Position numbers and translations under genes: made by a program
The notes under the pieces: generated by a model
What the model saw: only the letters and a program-made list of their open reading frames with translations
Database searches by the model: none
What the model was told of the DNA's origin: nothing
Part shown: positions 23,629-33,075 of the stretch, one piece after another
Layout of the letters: each line of letters starts with the position of its first letter
How positions within the stretch are numbered: the stretch's first letter is position 1
NCBI GenBank assembly: GCA_900315015.1
Contig: OMXJ01000019.1
Coordinates: 1 to 50,124, forward strand
DNA: 50,124 nucleotides
Reading direction: 5' to 3'
Origin: an uncultured Eubacteriales bacterium
GTDB taxonomy: Bacteria > Bacillota > Clostridia > Lachnospirales > Lachnospiraceae

Positions 23629-24951
23629 ATGGATAATATGAATGATAAGAAAGTAATGAGTCAGGAATATGACATTCAAAATATAATTGAAAATGATAAT
23701 AATCTTGATGCATATGAAAAGAAATTATTTAAAGAAGTATTGTTGAATTTAAAAGAAGAACAGAGGTCTACGTTAGACAAGCTAAGAGATAGGATAATAG
23801 AGGAAAACGAATATAGCGAAAAAAATATATGGAATATAGTGACAGCATTAGTGCCAGTTGAAAGAGAAAAAGAGGCAGTTAATTATGGCCTTTGTCCATA
23901 TTTCATCTTTAATGTAGATGAAAGAATGCTAGGTAGACCTGTAAAAGAAGATTATCTGTTATACGTATTGGAAGACATGAAGACTAGTAGCCTTATAGAA
24001 AATGAAGAAGGGTTTTTTAGTGCGGGAGTGACATATCTGGATTGTAAATACTCCGAATTAGATGTGTATCTAGACAAAGATTACTGCGGGTATGCTGTAA
24101 CAAGAGAGGGTAAAAGGGAAGAAATTAGATATCGTTTGGAATTAACTGATCTCTATATTAATCAGGAGAGAGTGCTAGAAAGAACTGCAGCCCAAAATGA
24201 AATAGAAAGACCTTACATATACTCGCCGTTTTCAAGACGAGCAGTATTTGTATATATAGAAACAGCACAAAATCTAAAAAAAGACTTTGAAAGAATAGAG
24301 CTTGAATTAGATCAAAATGGTCTTAGAGGAGTTCTTATGGCAGGAAATAAGCTTATGTGGAATTTAAGTGTTCTTTCAAACGATTTAATAGGACGATTCA
24401 AAGAAAACACGGAAAAAAAGATAATACCATACTTCGGACTTAAATACGTAATATATGACTGTGAATGTGATGAAAATGAATATGTATTTATAGACGATCC
24501 TTCGACTTTAGTGAAAAGGATAAAAGGAAATGTATATCTTGGGGTAGAAGGAAAGTTGTTGAAAGATTTAACTTATTACAAAGTTAAAATGAATGAAGTG
24601 CTGGAAGGTATTAATAACATAGTTACTAGTAATTATATATGGAAAAATGAAAAAACACCAGAAAAGCTGATGGATAGAATCAGAACTGAGGGAGACGTAA
24701 GAAAGGTATTGAATATTCTAGGACCTGATCTGAATATTGATAGTATCGGTTATAAAGAGGGAAAATCAATTAAAACCTATGAAACTAGAAGAAAGTATTA
24801 CTATCCTGTTAAAGAAAAACTAAAAAGCAGCAGCATAGTTTATCTGAAATTTACTAATGGTGACTCTAAACAATTTGAGGATAAAGTAAGCTATATAATG
24901 GATTTTATGAATTACTATTATCCTGAATATACATGGGTAGGTATTGAATAA
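23629..24951 (+). CDS. Probable baseplate protein of the injection system
   Basis: A 440-residue soluble protein without a motif I recognise. The first 80 residues are helical and charged; a central beta-rich part (GFFSAGVTYLDCKYSELDVY, RRAVFVYIETAQNLKKDF with LELDQNGLRGVL) recalls the strand-rich middle of TssF/gpJ-type baseplate proteins, and the end has YYPVKEKLKSSSIVYLKF. Position between the spike gene and a smaller protein matches baseplate genes in type VI and phage tail clusters. The start has only a weak ribosome site, and its stop codon overlaps the next ATG (TAATG), so the two are translated together. The baseplate role is inferred from context. Confidence 0.5.
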   Translation: MDNMNDKKVMSQEYDIQNIIENDNNLDAYEKKLFKEVLLNLKEEQRSTLDKLRDRIIEENEYSEKNIWNIVTALVPVEREKEAVNYGLCPYFIFNVDERMLGRPVKEDYLLYVLEDMKTSSLIENEEGFFSAGVTYLDCKYSELDVYLDKDYCGYAVTREGKREEIRYRLELTDLYINQERVLERTAAQNEIERPYIYSPFSRRAVFVYIETAQNLKKDFERIELELDQNGLRGVLMAGNKLMWNLSVLSNDLIGRFKENTEKKIIPYFGLKYVIYDCECDENEYVFIDDPSTLVKRIKGNVYLGVEGKLLKDLTYYKVKMNEVLEGINNIVTSNYIWKNEKTPEKLMDRIRTEGDVRKVLNILGPDLNIDSIGYKEGKSIKTYETRRKYYYPVKEKLKSSSIVYLKFTNGDSKQFEDKVSYIMDFMNYYYPEYTWVGIE

Positions 24952-25628
24952 TGGCATATATATGGGAAAATTATAATTATGAAAGGCGCTTTGAAGTAGA
25001 TATAGAAAACACATCATCTTATGTGGAAATATGGGATGATGGGGGTGAGTCTATTAAGGTTAATGTGCTTAAAAGATTTGAAAACATATTCTTTCCGGAA
25101 GGGATAATAAAAGATTCTGAAGACTTCAAAGAGCTAGAGGATAAATATAGAAATATTGACAAATATAAATGGATAAGCAATATTCTTTTACATTATTTGG
25201 CTCAGCTCGATCTTTTAAAGGGAATTACAAGAAAAGAAGAAATGATTCAGATGAAGAATAAGGAAGTTCATAAATACCTGAATGATGAATTAAATTCTTT
25301 TTTTTTAAGGCTTAATCAAGAAAATCAGTATAAAATTTTAAATCTTTTGGTCGAAAAGGAAAAAAGGGAAAACAGAGTGAGCTTATTCGATACGGCTTTA
25401 AAGGAACTATTTGGAACTGTGCAGATATATGATGATTCTTATGATGAAATTATATATATTTATGTAGATGCTGAAGAAAATGAGTATAACCAGAAGATGT
25501 ATGAGCTGATAAAGACCTTGTTTAAGGATATGTTCGTACAAGATTATGTGATGTGGAAGAATCAGCATCCTGGGATAATAGAAATAGAAAAGACTATGAA
25601 GATTGGACTGATTTCAGTTAATATGTAA
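24951..25628 (+). CDS. Second probable baseplate-associated protein
   Basis: A 225-residue soluble protein, translationally coupled to the gene before it. Aromatic N-terminus (MAYIWENYNYERRFEVDIEN), a long helical centre (SNILLHYLAQLDLLKGITRK, VHKYLNDELNSFFLRLNQEN) and a C-terminus with the strand DEIIYIYVDAEENEY followed by a helix. No match to gp25/TssE (no obvious N-terminal lysozyme-like or EPR motif). It could be the TssG-like or TssE-like partner, or a chaperone for the baseplate. Its last bases overlap the ribosome-site region of the large ATPase gene. Confidence 0.45.
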   Translation: MAYIWENYNYERRFEVDIENTSSYVEIWDDGGESIKVNVLKRFENIFFPEGIIKDSEDFKELEDKYRNIDKYKWISNILLHYLAQLDLLKGITRKEEMIQMKNKEVHKYLNDELNSFFLRLNQENQYKILNLLVEKEKRENRVSLFDTALKELFGTVQIYDDSYDEIIYIYVDAEENEYNQKMYELIKTLFKDMFVQDYVMWKNQHPGIIEIEKTMKIGLISVNM

Positions 25629-25645
25629 TGTTAGGAGGAAGAATT

Positions 25646-28564
25646 ATGTTCGAGGACTTTAAGGAATCATTTCAAGGTGATAAACAGCACTATGAATATT
25701 TAAAAAATTACATTGAATACAGAAATGGAATTAAATTAGATCGTGGAAATTTTGATTTGTTACTTGCCGAATACATAAAAGAAAAAGGATTAGAAGTAAA
25801 TAATTATTGGATCGAAGCTAATGATATTGCTAGCTATTTTGACAAGAACTATAATACAGTGAATTTGAGTAGGATAAGAGAAAGACAAGAAAAAGCGAGA
25901 ATTGAAAAAGAAATCGCAGAACAGATAGAGAGAGAAAAGGAGAAAAAGAAAATGACTGCAGGTTCTATAATGGATATTATTTTTGGAAAGAAAAAAAAGG
26001 CTGGTGTTGAGGAACTTGTAAAAGAGATTGAAAATGGACGTGAACAGGAACACGTAAAGACTTATGAACAAGATACAGGCTTTCTCTTCACGAATGCAAT
26101 TAGATATATAAGGGGTGAATTAAATGAAAAAGAGAAAGAAGCGTTAGAGAATATAATTGGAAATACTACATTTTATAAAATAGGAGTTGAATTACCAAGT
26201 AAAATCGAAATATATGAAGATTTAGATATAACGGTAAAAGATAATGTTTTCGTATCATTTACAGATGAAGCAATCAAGGAAACGGGTGTTAACGGAGAAG
26301 TATTTATAATAAATGGGAATTCCAGAGTAATAGGTTTTATGGAACTTGTATATGTCGAAAAAGAAGGGAAAGAGGGGTATTATTTAACTGCGCGTAAAGA
26401 ATCCATTATTTTTGATGAATATAATAATGCAAAATTCTATTTGATATTTACAGGAGTAGATGGAAAGTATTATTCTACTGAAGTAGAAATAGAAATGAAA
26501 AAACTGGAAAAAACCAAGACTCATTTGTGCATTGACTTTGGAACTACAAATACAACGGTGGGTTGCTATCTTTCCAGTAATTATGTAAAAAATGTCTCTA
26601 ATATAGCAAAACTAAATGGAACTATAGAATTAGAAAAAAATAATATAGTTACGTTTGAGGATGGATATTTTGATAAGGGTAAAAGAATTAAAAAAATAAC
26701 CTATAAGAAGTTGTTTCCAACGCAGGTTTATACTAAGGATGTTCTGGTGGATGAAAAAAATGCGACTTTTGAATTTGGTTATGATGCGGCAAGGAGAATT
26801 AAGGAAGATAATTATTGTCCGAAGGCTACCTGCTTTATGGAAATAAAAAGATGGGTTCAAAATTTAGATAAAACAGAAATGGTGCAGGATATTGATGGGG
26901 ACGTTTTAGAATTTAGCAGGAAAGAAATACTGATTAAATTTTTATTGCATGTAATAAAAGAAGCGGAAAATCAGTTTAAGTGCAAATTTGAGTATTTACA
27001 CATATCTACACCAGTAAAAATGAAAAAGCAAATGCTTAATATTCTACATGCGATTTTAGAGCCTTATGGTTATATAGTTGAAACTGATAGAGCAATAGAT
27101 GAAGGTATATGTGTTCTTTATAATATCATTGATAAAAAAATGAATAACTTAGGCAGTGATGGAGAGGATTCAGGAAAGGCTTTGATTATTGATTGTGGTG
27201 GTGGAACTTCTGATCTTGCATCATGTACTTATAAAATAGAAAAAGAGGAAGGTATTTCTGACCTTAAAATCAATACAGAATATATGAATGGTGATGTTAA
27301 TTTTGGAGGCAATAATCTTACCTTTAGAATAATGCAGTTTATGAAAATAGTATATGCTACACATCTATCCACAGGACGTAGGATTGACATAGATGAGCTT
27401 ATACCTGTGGATAATAATAGTATTTTTATGCAGATAGAAGGAGATAATCTAGAAACTGACGAAGAAGTTCAAAATAGATATAAGGAACTTTATAATAAAG
27501 TGGAGACAGAGTACGCGGCATCAGAAGGGATAATACCAACGCGCTTTAAAGAATATGAAAATCAGTCAGTTTCAGAAAGAGAAAAAGTGAAAAATAATTT
27601 TTATTTCTTGTGGAATCTAGCAGAGGAAATGAAAAAAGCGTTTTATAAGAATACGTCAGTATCGAGATATTCATTTAATAATGATAATATAGAAGATGTT
27701 GATCTTAAGGTAAAGAAGATTGAAGATTGGCCGCTTTCAGTAAGAAATGCCGATGGTGTTCTTGTTGTTCAAAAGGATTACAAAAATATAATTTTCAATG
27801 CGAAAGAAATAGATAAGCTCCTAAGGGGAGATATTTATTATATGATTAGAAAATTCCTAAACAAGCTTTATGAAGAAAATTTACTTACAACTTATAAGCA
27901 GACAAGACTATCAGGGCAATCTACAAAAATAGGTATCTTTATTGACTCGTTGAAGGAATTTTTACCTGGTAAAGTGATTAGATATGGCGGTGAATTCAAG
28001 GGTAAAGCAGGCAATAATGCGGGCAGTAATTCAGAAGAATTGAAACTTCTTTGTGTAGAGGGAGCTATCAGGTATATGCGTTCCATAGAGAAAGGAGAAA
28101 TACAGCCGATTGTAATGGATGATGTTCAATCCATACCTTACTCAGTTGATGCTTTGATGGATAATTCTGAAGCAAAATGCATGATTGATGCAAAGGAAGG
28201 CTGGGAACAAAAAGCACGTAGAAGAAGAATTACTCCTATGATGCATGAATGTGAATTTTTGATAAAGAGCGAGGATGGATCGACTCAGAAAAAATATGAA
28301 TATCAATTTGGAAAAGAGAATTATACAGCAACAGATCCAGAAGAATTGAGTGCGTATACCAATGGACATATTACACAAGAAGAGTCGGATTTGATTGATG
28401 CCGGAAAACATTACGTGTTCTTTTATCCGAATAAAGAAAAATATGGATTTGATATACTCACAGTGTGTAGAAAAGAAGATGGAACACTGTGTAAGGGTAA
28501 TTACTGTTTTGGCTCATTTGACATGGATGATATGCAGGAAACGTTCTTTGACGGTGAGAGGTAA
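25646..28564 (+). CDS. Very large Hsp70/actin-fold ATPase in the injection operon
   Basis: A 972-residue protein. Residues 1-150 are helical with a charged coiled coil (KARIEKEIAEQIEREKEKKK); 150-290 are beta-rich. From 293 an actin/Hsp70 ATPase core begins: phosphate-1 loop IDFGTTNTTVG (D297), then phosphate-2 DCGGGTSDLA at 516-525, with a long insertion between. A late GSNSEELKLLCVEGAIRYM helix could be the adenosine contact. The C-terminal 150 residues lack a standard peptide-binding domain. This is not a ClpV-type AAA+ ATPase. It may power assembly, chaperone the sheath or recycle it. I recall the Pfam DUF5716 in Lachnospiraceae as a similar family, but could not check. The ATG at 25646 has AGGAGGAAG just upstream. 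Confidence 0.8.
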   Translation: MFEDFKESFQGDKQHYEYLKNYIEYRNGIKLDRGNFDLLLAEYIKEKGLEVNNYWIEANDIASYFDKNYNTVNLSRIRERQEKARIEKEIAEQIEREKEKKKMTAGSIMDIIFGKKKKAGVEELVKEIENGREQEHVKTYEQDTGFLFTNAIRYIRGELNEKEKEALENIIGNTTFYKIGVELPSKIEIYEDLDITVKDNVFVSFTDEAIKETGVNGEVFIINGNSRVIGFMELVYVEKEGKEGYYLTARKESIIFDEYNNAKFYLIFTGVDGKYYSTEVEIEMKKLEKTKTHLCIDFGTTNTTVGCYLSSNYVKNVSNIAKLNGTIELEKNNIVTFEDGYFDKGKRIKKITYKKLFPTQVYTKDVLVDEKNATFEFGYDAARRIKEDNYCPKATCFMEIKRWVQNLDKTEMVQDIDGDVLEFSRKEILIKFLLHVIKEAENQFKCKFEYLHISTPVKMKKQMLNILHAILEPYGYIVETDRAIDEGICVLYNIIDKKMNNLGSDGEDSGKALIIDCGGGTSDLASCTYKIEKEEGISDLKINTEYMNGDVNFGGNNLTFRIMQFMKIVYATHLSTGRRIDIDELIPVDNNSIFMQIEGDNLETDEEVQNRYKELYNKVETEYAASEGIIPTRFKEYENQSVSEREKVKNNFYFLWNLAEEMKKAFYKNTSVSRYSFNNDNIEDVDLKVKKIEDWPLSVRNADGVLVVQKDYKNIIFNAKEIDKLLRGDIYYMIRKFLNKLYEENLLTTYKQTRLSGQSTKIGIFIDSLKEFLPGKVIRYGGEFKGKAGNNAGSNSEELKLLCVEGAIRYMRSIEKGEIQPIVMDDVQSIPYSVDALMDNSEAKCMIDAKEGWEQKARRRRITPMMHECEFLIKSEDGSTQKKYEYQFGKENYTATDPEELSAYTNGHITQEESDLIDAGKHYVFFYPNKEKYGFDILTVCRKEDGTLCKGNYCFGSFDMDDMQETFFDGER

Positions 28565-28570
28565 AAGCAT

Positions 28571-29335
28571 ATGGAATATTTAATGCCGGAATTTAAAAAA
28601 GGCTCATTTCTTAGAAAAGAGATGCTAGATTCGTTGCATTCCAATCAATGGGATATCCTTAATGCCATTTATGGAAATTATGGAGATGGAATAGTAAGCG
28701 GGATGGATATAGTAATATCAGATGAAACATTTATAATAAGCAAAGGAATTTTTAAATCTGCCTCTAACACATACTTGATAAAAGATTCTCTAAAAACAGA
28801 AATACTGTATGGAGATTATTATTTATGTCTTAGAATAAAAGAAGAATATGTACAATCTGGTGTTGAAGTGAAAATAGAAGCATATAGCGAAGAATGTGTT
28901 GATAAAATAATAAGTGCTGATGGCTTTGCTTGCATACCCATTGCAAAATATAACCGTGGTAAGGGTTCAAAACTAAAGGAGATAACTTCGATAGGTGATA
29001 ACTTTGGAAGCTTGATTAATAGACTTTCAAGATTAGTAGCAAAAAAAAGCGTGGAGGGAGGATCTACCATTAGCGATTTTTACCTAAGAATGTATGCGAA
29101 TGAGATGTTAGCTAAAAAGAATATCAAAATGAAAGATATTGTTTTTTCAATGGATGCATTAAATGGAATAACTTCGAAATATATAATTGACAATTATTTT
29201 GAGGCGAGTCTTTGTAACGAAGAAGTACTAAGGAAAATGAATGACAATTTGAAAAAGGCTGCCGATTCTTCCACGTCAGATACAACGAAAGAAGTAATTC
29301 AACCCAAGAATAAAACTGTGATGGAAGTGATTTAA
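28571..29335 (+). CDS. Possible TssK-like baseplate adaptor
   Basis: A 254-residue protein that starts MPEFKKGSFLRKEMLDSLHS from the fourth codon, similar in rhythm to the W-x-E-G-M-x-L-x-P-x-H-F-Q opening of TssK and phage receptor-binding shoulder domains. A beta-rich middle follows (YGDGIVSGMDIVISDETFII, YYLCLRIKEEYVQSG, VKIEAYSEECVDKIISADGF) and a helical part with SLINRLSRLVAKK at about 140-155. The last 40 residues are a disordered Thr/Asp/Lys tail. Placed just before a membrane protein, it could link the baseplate to the membrane. The resemblance to TssK is weak. Confidence 0.4.
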   Translation: MEYLMPEFKKGSFLRKEMLDSLHSNQWDILNAIYGNYGDGIVSGMDIVISDETFIISKGIFKSASNTYLIKDSLKTEILYGDYYLCLRIKEEYVQSGVEVKIEAYSEECVDKIISADGFACIPIAKYNRGKGSKLKEITSIGDNFGSLINRLSRLVAKKSVEGGSTISDFYLRMYANEMLAKKNIKMKDIVFSMDALNGITSKYIIDNYFEASLCNEEVLRKMNDNLKKAADSSTSDTTKEVIQPKNKTVMEVI

Positions 29336-29340
29336 ATACT

Positions 29341-30012
29341 ATGAAGAGGTTATCTAAAAATAAAATTGTCGTAATTATAAATACGCTTGCATTTCTTTTA
29401 TCGATTCTTGCGATTACAGTTGAAGAAAATAATATGTATCCAGGGGTTTTAGCTATAGTTTTGATGCTTATATGGCTTATATATTCAAGACCAATTACAA
29501 AGCAAATTAAAGGGATAAAAGATGTTGGTCTAAGTATTCATAATCCTAAGAAGGTTGTATATATAAAATTCATGAAAGCGGTGCTGATTATTAGAATGAT
29601 ATACTTGATCTTTGCATTATTATTATCAGGAACTGGAATACTTATCTACATATGGAAGAATAGTGATAAAATTTCTTTACAGATTAAAGCTTTAATCGTA
29701 GGCAAAATACATACATTTCTAATTAACTGGGAAATAATATCACTCTGTATTGTATTAGGTATCGATATTGCATTGCTTATATATTCGTTAGTTAAAGGGA
29801 AAATTGCAAAGATATTAAAAAGAGTAATGATAGGATTGTCAGCAGTAAGCGTGTTTGAACTTATTAAAACAGGATCTTATAAAAACATAATCTCGTTTAG
29901 TGAACAATATGTTAATAACGGAAATATAGTGGAAAATGTTTTGGCTTATACTATATTTGTGGTGATTGGATTTGAGATTTTTATGATTATAAGACCGAGG
30001 GATGTGTTTTAG
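29341..30012 (+). CDS. Four-helix membrane protein ending the injection operon
   Basis: A 223-residue integral membrane protein. Hydrophobic helices at about 10-24 (VVIINTLAFLLSILAI), 32-47 (YPGVLAIVLMLIWLIY), 80-105 (FMKAVLIIRMIYLIFALLLS) and 125-150 (FLINWEIISLCIVLGIDIAL), with a further one near the C-terminus (NVLAYTIFVVIGFEIFMIIR). Charged loops lie between. No known family. As the only membrane protein in the operon it is the natural candidate for the anchor that fixes the device to the single membrane of a Gram-positive cell. It is 5 bp after the previous gene and followed by the operon terminator. Confidence 0.6.
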   Translation: MKRLSKNKIVVIINTLAFLLSILAITVEENNMYPGVLAIVLMLIWLIYSRPITKQIKGIKDVGLSIHNPKKVVYIKFMKAVLIIRMIYLIFALLLSGTGILIYIWKNSDKISLQIKALIVGKIHTFLINWEIISLCIVLGIDIALLIYSLVKGKIAKILKRVMIGLSAVSVFELIKTGSYKNIISFSEQYVNNGNIVENVLAYTIFVVIGFEIFMIIRPRDVF

Positions 30013-30055
30013 AGACAGAACCGATTGTTACTATTCACGGTCAAATGAATGAATA

Positions 30056-30095
30056 AAAACAGGCAGTCCACTACGATAGTAGATTGCCTGTTTTT
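30056..30095 (+). terminator. Terminator of the injection operon
   Basis: A stem AACAGGCAGT / ATTGCCTGTT with an inner CTAC/GTAG helix is followed by TTTTT. It separates the injection operon from the GTPase operon, 76 bp before the next start. Confidence 0.85.
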
Positions 30096-30171
30096 GAAAA
30101 GGATTTGTTATGCACTTGATGGCGTGTGATGAAACTAATGATATAGTTTAAAGATAGTTCAGGAGGAGAAT

Positions 30172-31581
30172 ATGGGTAAGTTAGCGGATAATATTATCGT
30201 CCAAGGAATTGGAGAAGAGATAGATGTCATCAATCAAATAAGAATTGATAAGTATATAGAAAATATTAGTATTCAGGATGTTAACTTGGAAAAAGCGATA
30301 AACGAGCTTAATGAGGCACGTGAGTTTATTAATAGTCCTGAACACATTCTTGGTTCATTTGTCACGAAACATGGTGAAGTAGCGGAAGTATTTGATGTCA
30401 GATTTGGAAATGCTGACAAATTGATCAGAGGCGAAGTTCCCAATTACTCCTTTGATGGAGTTGGTAGAACTGCGGCGGAAGATTATCTAAAAAATAATCT
30501 TCCTGTTCAGTCGAAATTCGTTCAGAGCAATCTCTCAATGGACGCAGTTCTCGGGCATTTGGATAAATACCCTGATTTTGTACAAAACGGCGGAACATAC
30601 AGCATTCCTAAAGATTTCTATGAACAGATCGAAGAGTGGATGAAGTTATCGCCAAAAGAATTATCAAATCTTCCTGCATCAGAAGGCGGTGGACTTGCCA
30701 GGAATGTTGTTGAAAGAATTCATGAGCTTGAAGCTAAAACAGGCAAGAGCTTTTCCGAACTCATAACACCATCACAAGTCAATTATGATCAAGTTCAGCT
30801 TAATCGAGCTGGCGATACAATTAATAGTAAAGAGCAAGAAATAATAGATGTTGACGGAGATAAAAGAGAAGAATACTGGAGAATGTCGAGAGAATCTATC
30901 GAAGAAGGCTTGAAAGCTGCTGGAATTGCAGCAGCAATATCTGCCGTGCTTTCTTTTACAACAACTTTGATCAGCATACTTAAAGGAAAAAAGAAAAAGC
31001 TGTCTGAGCTTACTAAAGAAGACTGGCAACAAATATTTAAGGAAACTGGCATTGGAGCGGTCAAAGGTGGTGTCTCAGGCGGTGTGATTTATACATTAAC
31101 AAACGTTGCAGAAATGTCAGCGCCTCTCGCTGCTGCTATTGTTTCAGCAACATTGGGAGTAGCAACTCAGGCTATTAAGTTGTATAAGAATGAAGTCACG
31201 TTTGACGATTTTATGTATAACATTCTTGGAGTAGCAACAGAAGCGTCTATAAGTGCAGTTGGTGCATTTGCTGGACAGATGTTTATTCCTGTATCGGGAT
31301 TGGGTGCTATAGTTGGCTCTATTGTCGCAACAACTATATTGAATATAGTTAAGAAACATATATTTAGCGGTGGCTTCTATGAGCTTGTTAAGCAGGCACA
31401 CGTCGAGAAACAGTTTTCAGATGAGTATAAGCCACTTCTGCTTGCTTTTGAACGTGCAACGTCTGAATGGAAACGAATAGACTATGATATTTCAACAAAA
31501 CTACGTCCCTATATCAATCAAAGTGAAAGTGCTTTTGGTGAAAAAATAGGAGATTTACACAACTATATAGAAGGAATTTGA
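30172..31581 (+). CDS. Glycine-rich membrane protein of the GTPase operon
   Basis: A 469-residue protein. The soluble N-terminal part (1-250) is helical with an EADFYEQIEEWM-like stretch and ends in a charged region. From about 245 there are repeated Ala/Gly/Val helices (AAGIAAAISAVLSFTTTLIS, GGVSGGVIYTLTNVAEMSAP, AIVSATLGVATQAIK, ISAVGAFAGQMFIPVSGLGA, IVGSIVATTILNIV), typical of glycine-zipper membrane or pore-forming segments, and a soluble helical tail. AGGAGG precedes the ATG. I do not recognise the family. The first of four genes packed with gaps of 3, 15 and 3 bp, it is the probable membrane partner of the GTPases. Confidence 0.65.
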   Translation: MGKLADNIIVQGIGEEIDVINQIRIDKYIENISIQDVNLEKAINELNEAREFINSPEHILGSFVTKHGEVAEVFDVRFGNADKLIRGEVPNYSFDGVGRTAAEDYLKNNLPVQSKFVQSNLSMDAVLGHLDKYPDFVQNGGTYSIPKDFYEQIEEWMKLSPKELSNLPASEGGGLARNVVERIHELEAKTGKSFSELITPSQVNYDQVQLNRAGDTINSKEQEIIDVDGDKREEYWRMSRESIEEGLKAAGIAAAISAVLSFTTTLISILKGKKKKLSELTKEDWQQIFKETGIGAVKGGVSGGVIYTLTNVAEMSAPLAAAIVSATLGVATQAIKLYKNEVTFDDFMYNILGVATEASISAVGAFAGQMFIPVSGLGAIVGSIVATTILNIVKKHIFSGGFYELVKQAHVEKQFSDEYKPLLLAFERATSEWKRIDYDISTKLRPYINQSESAFGEKIGDLHNYIEGI

Positions 31582-31584
31582 GCT

Positions 31585-33060
31585 ATGGATGCATTGACTT
31601 CAAAGCAGCTTGATAAAAATATTGATGAATTTGTAAATGCTTATAGGAATGCTTCGGATGAAGAAGTCAGTAAGATCGTCGCAGGCATGACAGCGATTAT
31701 AGAAGGAAATGAAGCATCATATGAGAATATGAAAAAGCAGCGTTGGTTTGAACGTATATGGTATGGATTGACTGGAAGGAATAAAGCTACAGTCAGGGAA
31801 ATGCAGGCAAAACGAGAGCAGCTAACCAAATATACTGTTAAAATACTTGTTAAGATGAACAGTATGATGAATGAACACGGTGACTGTATTTATGATCTTT
31901 ATAGGGCAATTGCTGTTGTACGTCGTGATCTTGATGTAGTAGTCGATGAAGTAACTGAACTGGCACACAAGCTAAACGAGAAAATCATCAGCATTGATAA
32001 TTATTATTTCTTATTGAACGAGATACGAAATAACAAATTTGATGTTAATACTCCTTTGATCAGTTTGATAGATATTATGTCTCTAATAGATAACAGAACA
32101 GCAAAAGATACAAAAAAACTGATTCAGCTAAAAGAAACAATGGAACAAATGGGTTTTGATTTCTCGAGGAAAATAGACATCAAGTCCTATTCTGATGAAA
32201 TCTTCGCTCTTCCAGAAGATAGTGTCGGAAGAATCCTGTTATTCTGTCAGAGCTTCGCTCATAGAAGTAGATTTCTTGCCTACACTTGTTCTTTAATGGA
32301 AAACTATTTTTATCTCTGGGATACGGAAAAACGCATTGTGAGAGAGAACGGTGAAGCTATTCAATCAGCTTTATCCAGTGCTAACCTTAATGCAGATGCA
32401 AAATGCGTAGTAGGTGAAATGTTCAGTGACCTAAAAAGAGCAATTCATGAGCCGTTTGAACTGATTGAGGTTGAGCCCATTCATATTGAAGAAGAAACCT
32501 TGACACCTGCAAAATATTACAGTACACAAACTTCAAAATCGCTAAATGTTGTTGTTGCGGGTGTGACCGGTTCGGGTAAAAGTACTCTAATCAATGCAAT
32601 CTTCGGATGGAATATAGCAGCAACCGGACGTGGACGAGCTGTAACCCAAAAAAACGATAGATATAGTAATGATTCAGATAGTATTGTTATTTATGATACT
32701 GTCGGACTTCAGCTGAAATCAGCTAATAATGATGATGTAATATCTGATGTAGGTGCTATTATAAGAAGCAATCCTCCAAGTGTTATATGGTATTGCATAA
32801 ATTCGCTCTCCAGTAGGTATGAAGACGATGTACTCATTAAGCTGCATTCTCTCGGTGTTCCTATGATAATTGTTCTCACTAATGCTATCGAAGAAGATGA
32901 TAGACTGGAGAACGAAATAATCAAATCTAATAGTGCTAAAGGATTAAACGACATTCCTGTAATTTCAGTGTTAGCAAAAGATTACACAAGAAAAGAGTTT
33001 ATTGTTTCCGCTTTTGGGCTTGAAGAATTGATAGACCAAACTATTAAAATCGCATTTTGA
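31585..33060 (+). CDS. GTPase 1, with a long helical N-terminal part
   Basis: A 491-residue TRAFAC-class GTPase. Residues 1-310 are alpha-helical (AYRNASDEEVSKIVAGMTAI, TVREMQAKREQLTKYTVKIL) and without known motifs. The GTPase domain starts at about 320: G1 GVTGSGKST at 326-334, the switch-like GRAVTQ threonine, G3 DTVG, and a G4 region reading VLTNAIEEDD in place of the usual N/TKxD. The best known relatives of this sequence class are YfjP/YeeP-like and Era-like P-loop GTPases. The domain order, helices first and GTPase last, differs from the two following genes. It could be a dynamin-like remodeller or a nucleotide-controlled switch on membranes. Confidence 0.8.
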   Translation: MDALTSKQLDKNIDEFVNAYRNASDEEVSKIVAGMTAIIEGNEASYENMKKQRWFERIWYGLTGRNKATVREMQAKREQLTKYTVKILVKMNSMMNEHGDCIYDLYRAIAVVRRDLDVVVDEVTELAHKLNEKIISIDNYYFLLNEIRNNKFDVNTPLISLIDIMSLIDNRTAKDTKKLIQLKETMEQMGFDFSRKIDIKSYSDEIFALPEDSVGRILLFCQSFAHRSRFLAYTCSLMENYFYLWDTEKRIVRENGEAIQSALSSANLNADAKCVVGEMFSDLKRAIHEPFELIEVEPIHIEEETLTPAKYYSTQTSKSLNVVVAGVTGSGKSTLINAIFGWNIAATGRGRAVTQKNDRYSNDSDSIVIYDTVGLQLKSANNDDVISDVGAIIRSNPPSVIWYCINSLSSRYEDDVLIKLHSLGVPMIIVLTNAIEEDDRLENEIIKSNSAKGLNDIPVISVLAKDYTRKEFIVSAFGLEELIDQTIKIAF

Positions 33061-33075
33061 TCAGATGGTGATATA

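Noticed and set aside
24951-25628. gp25/TssE lysozyme-like baseplate protein
   Set aside because: No characteristic gp25 motif could be found; I left it as an unassigned baseplate-associated protein.
17422-30012. Defective prophage or tailocin
   Set aside because: No terminase, portal, capsid, holin, endolysin, tape-measure or tail-fibre gene was seen; a PAAR effector with immunity and an actin-fold ATPase fit a secretion-type device better.
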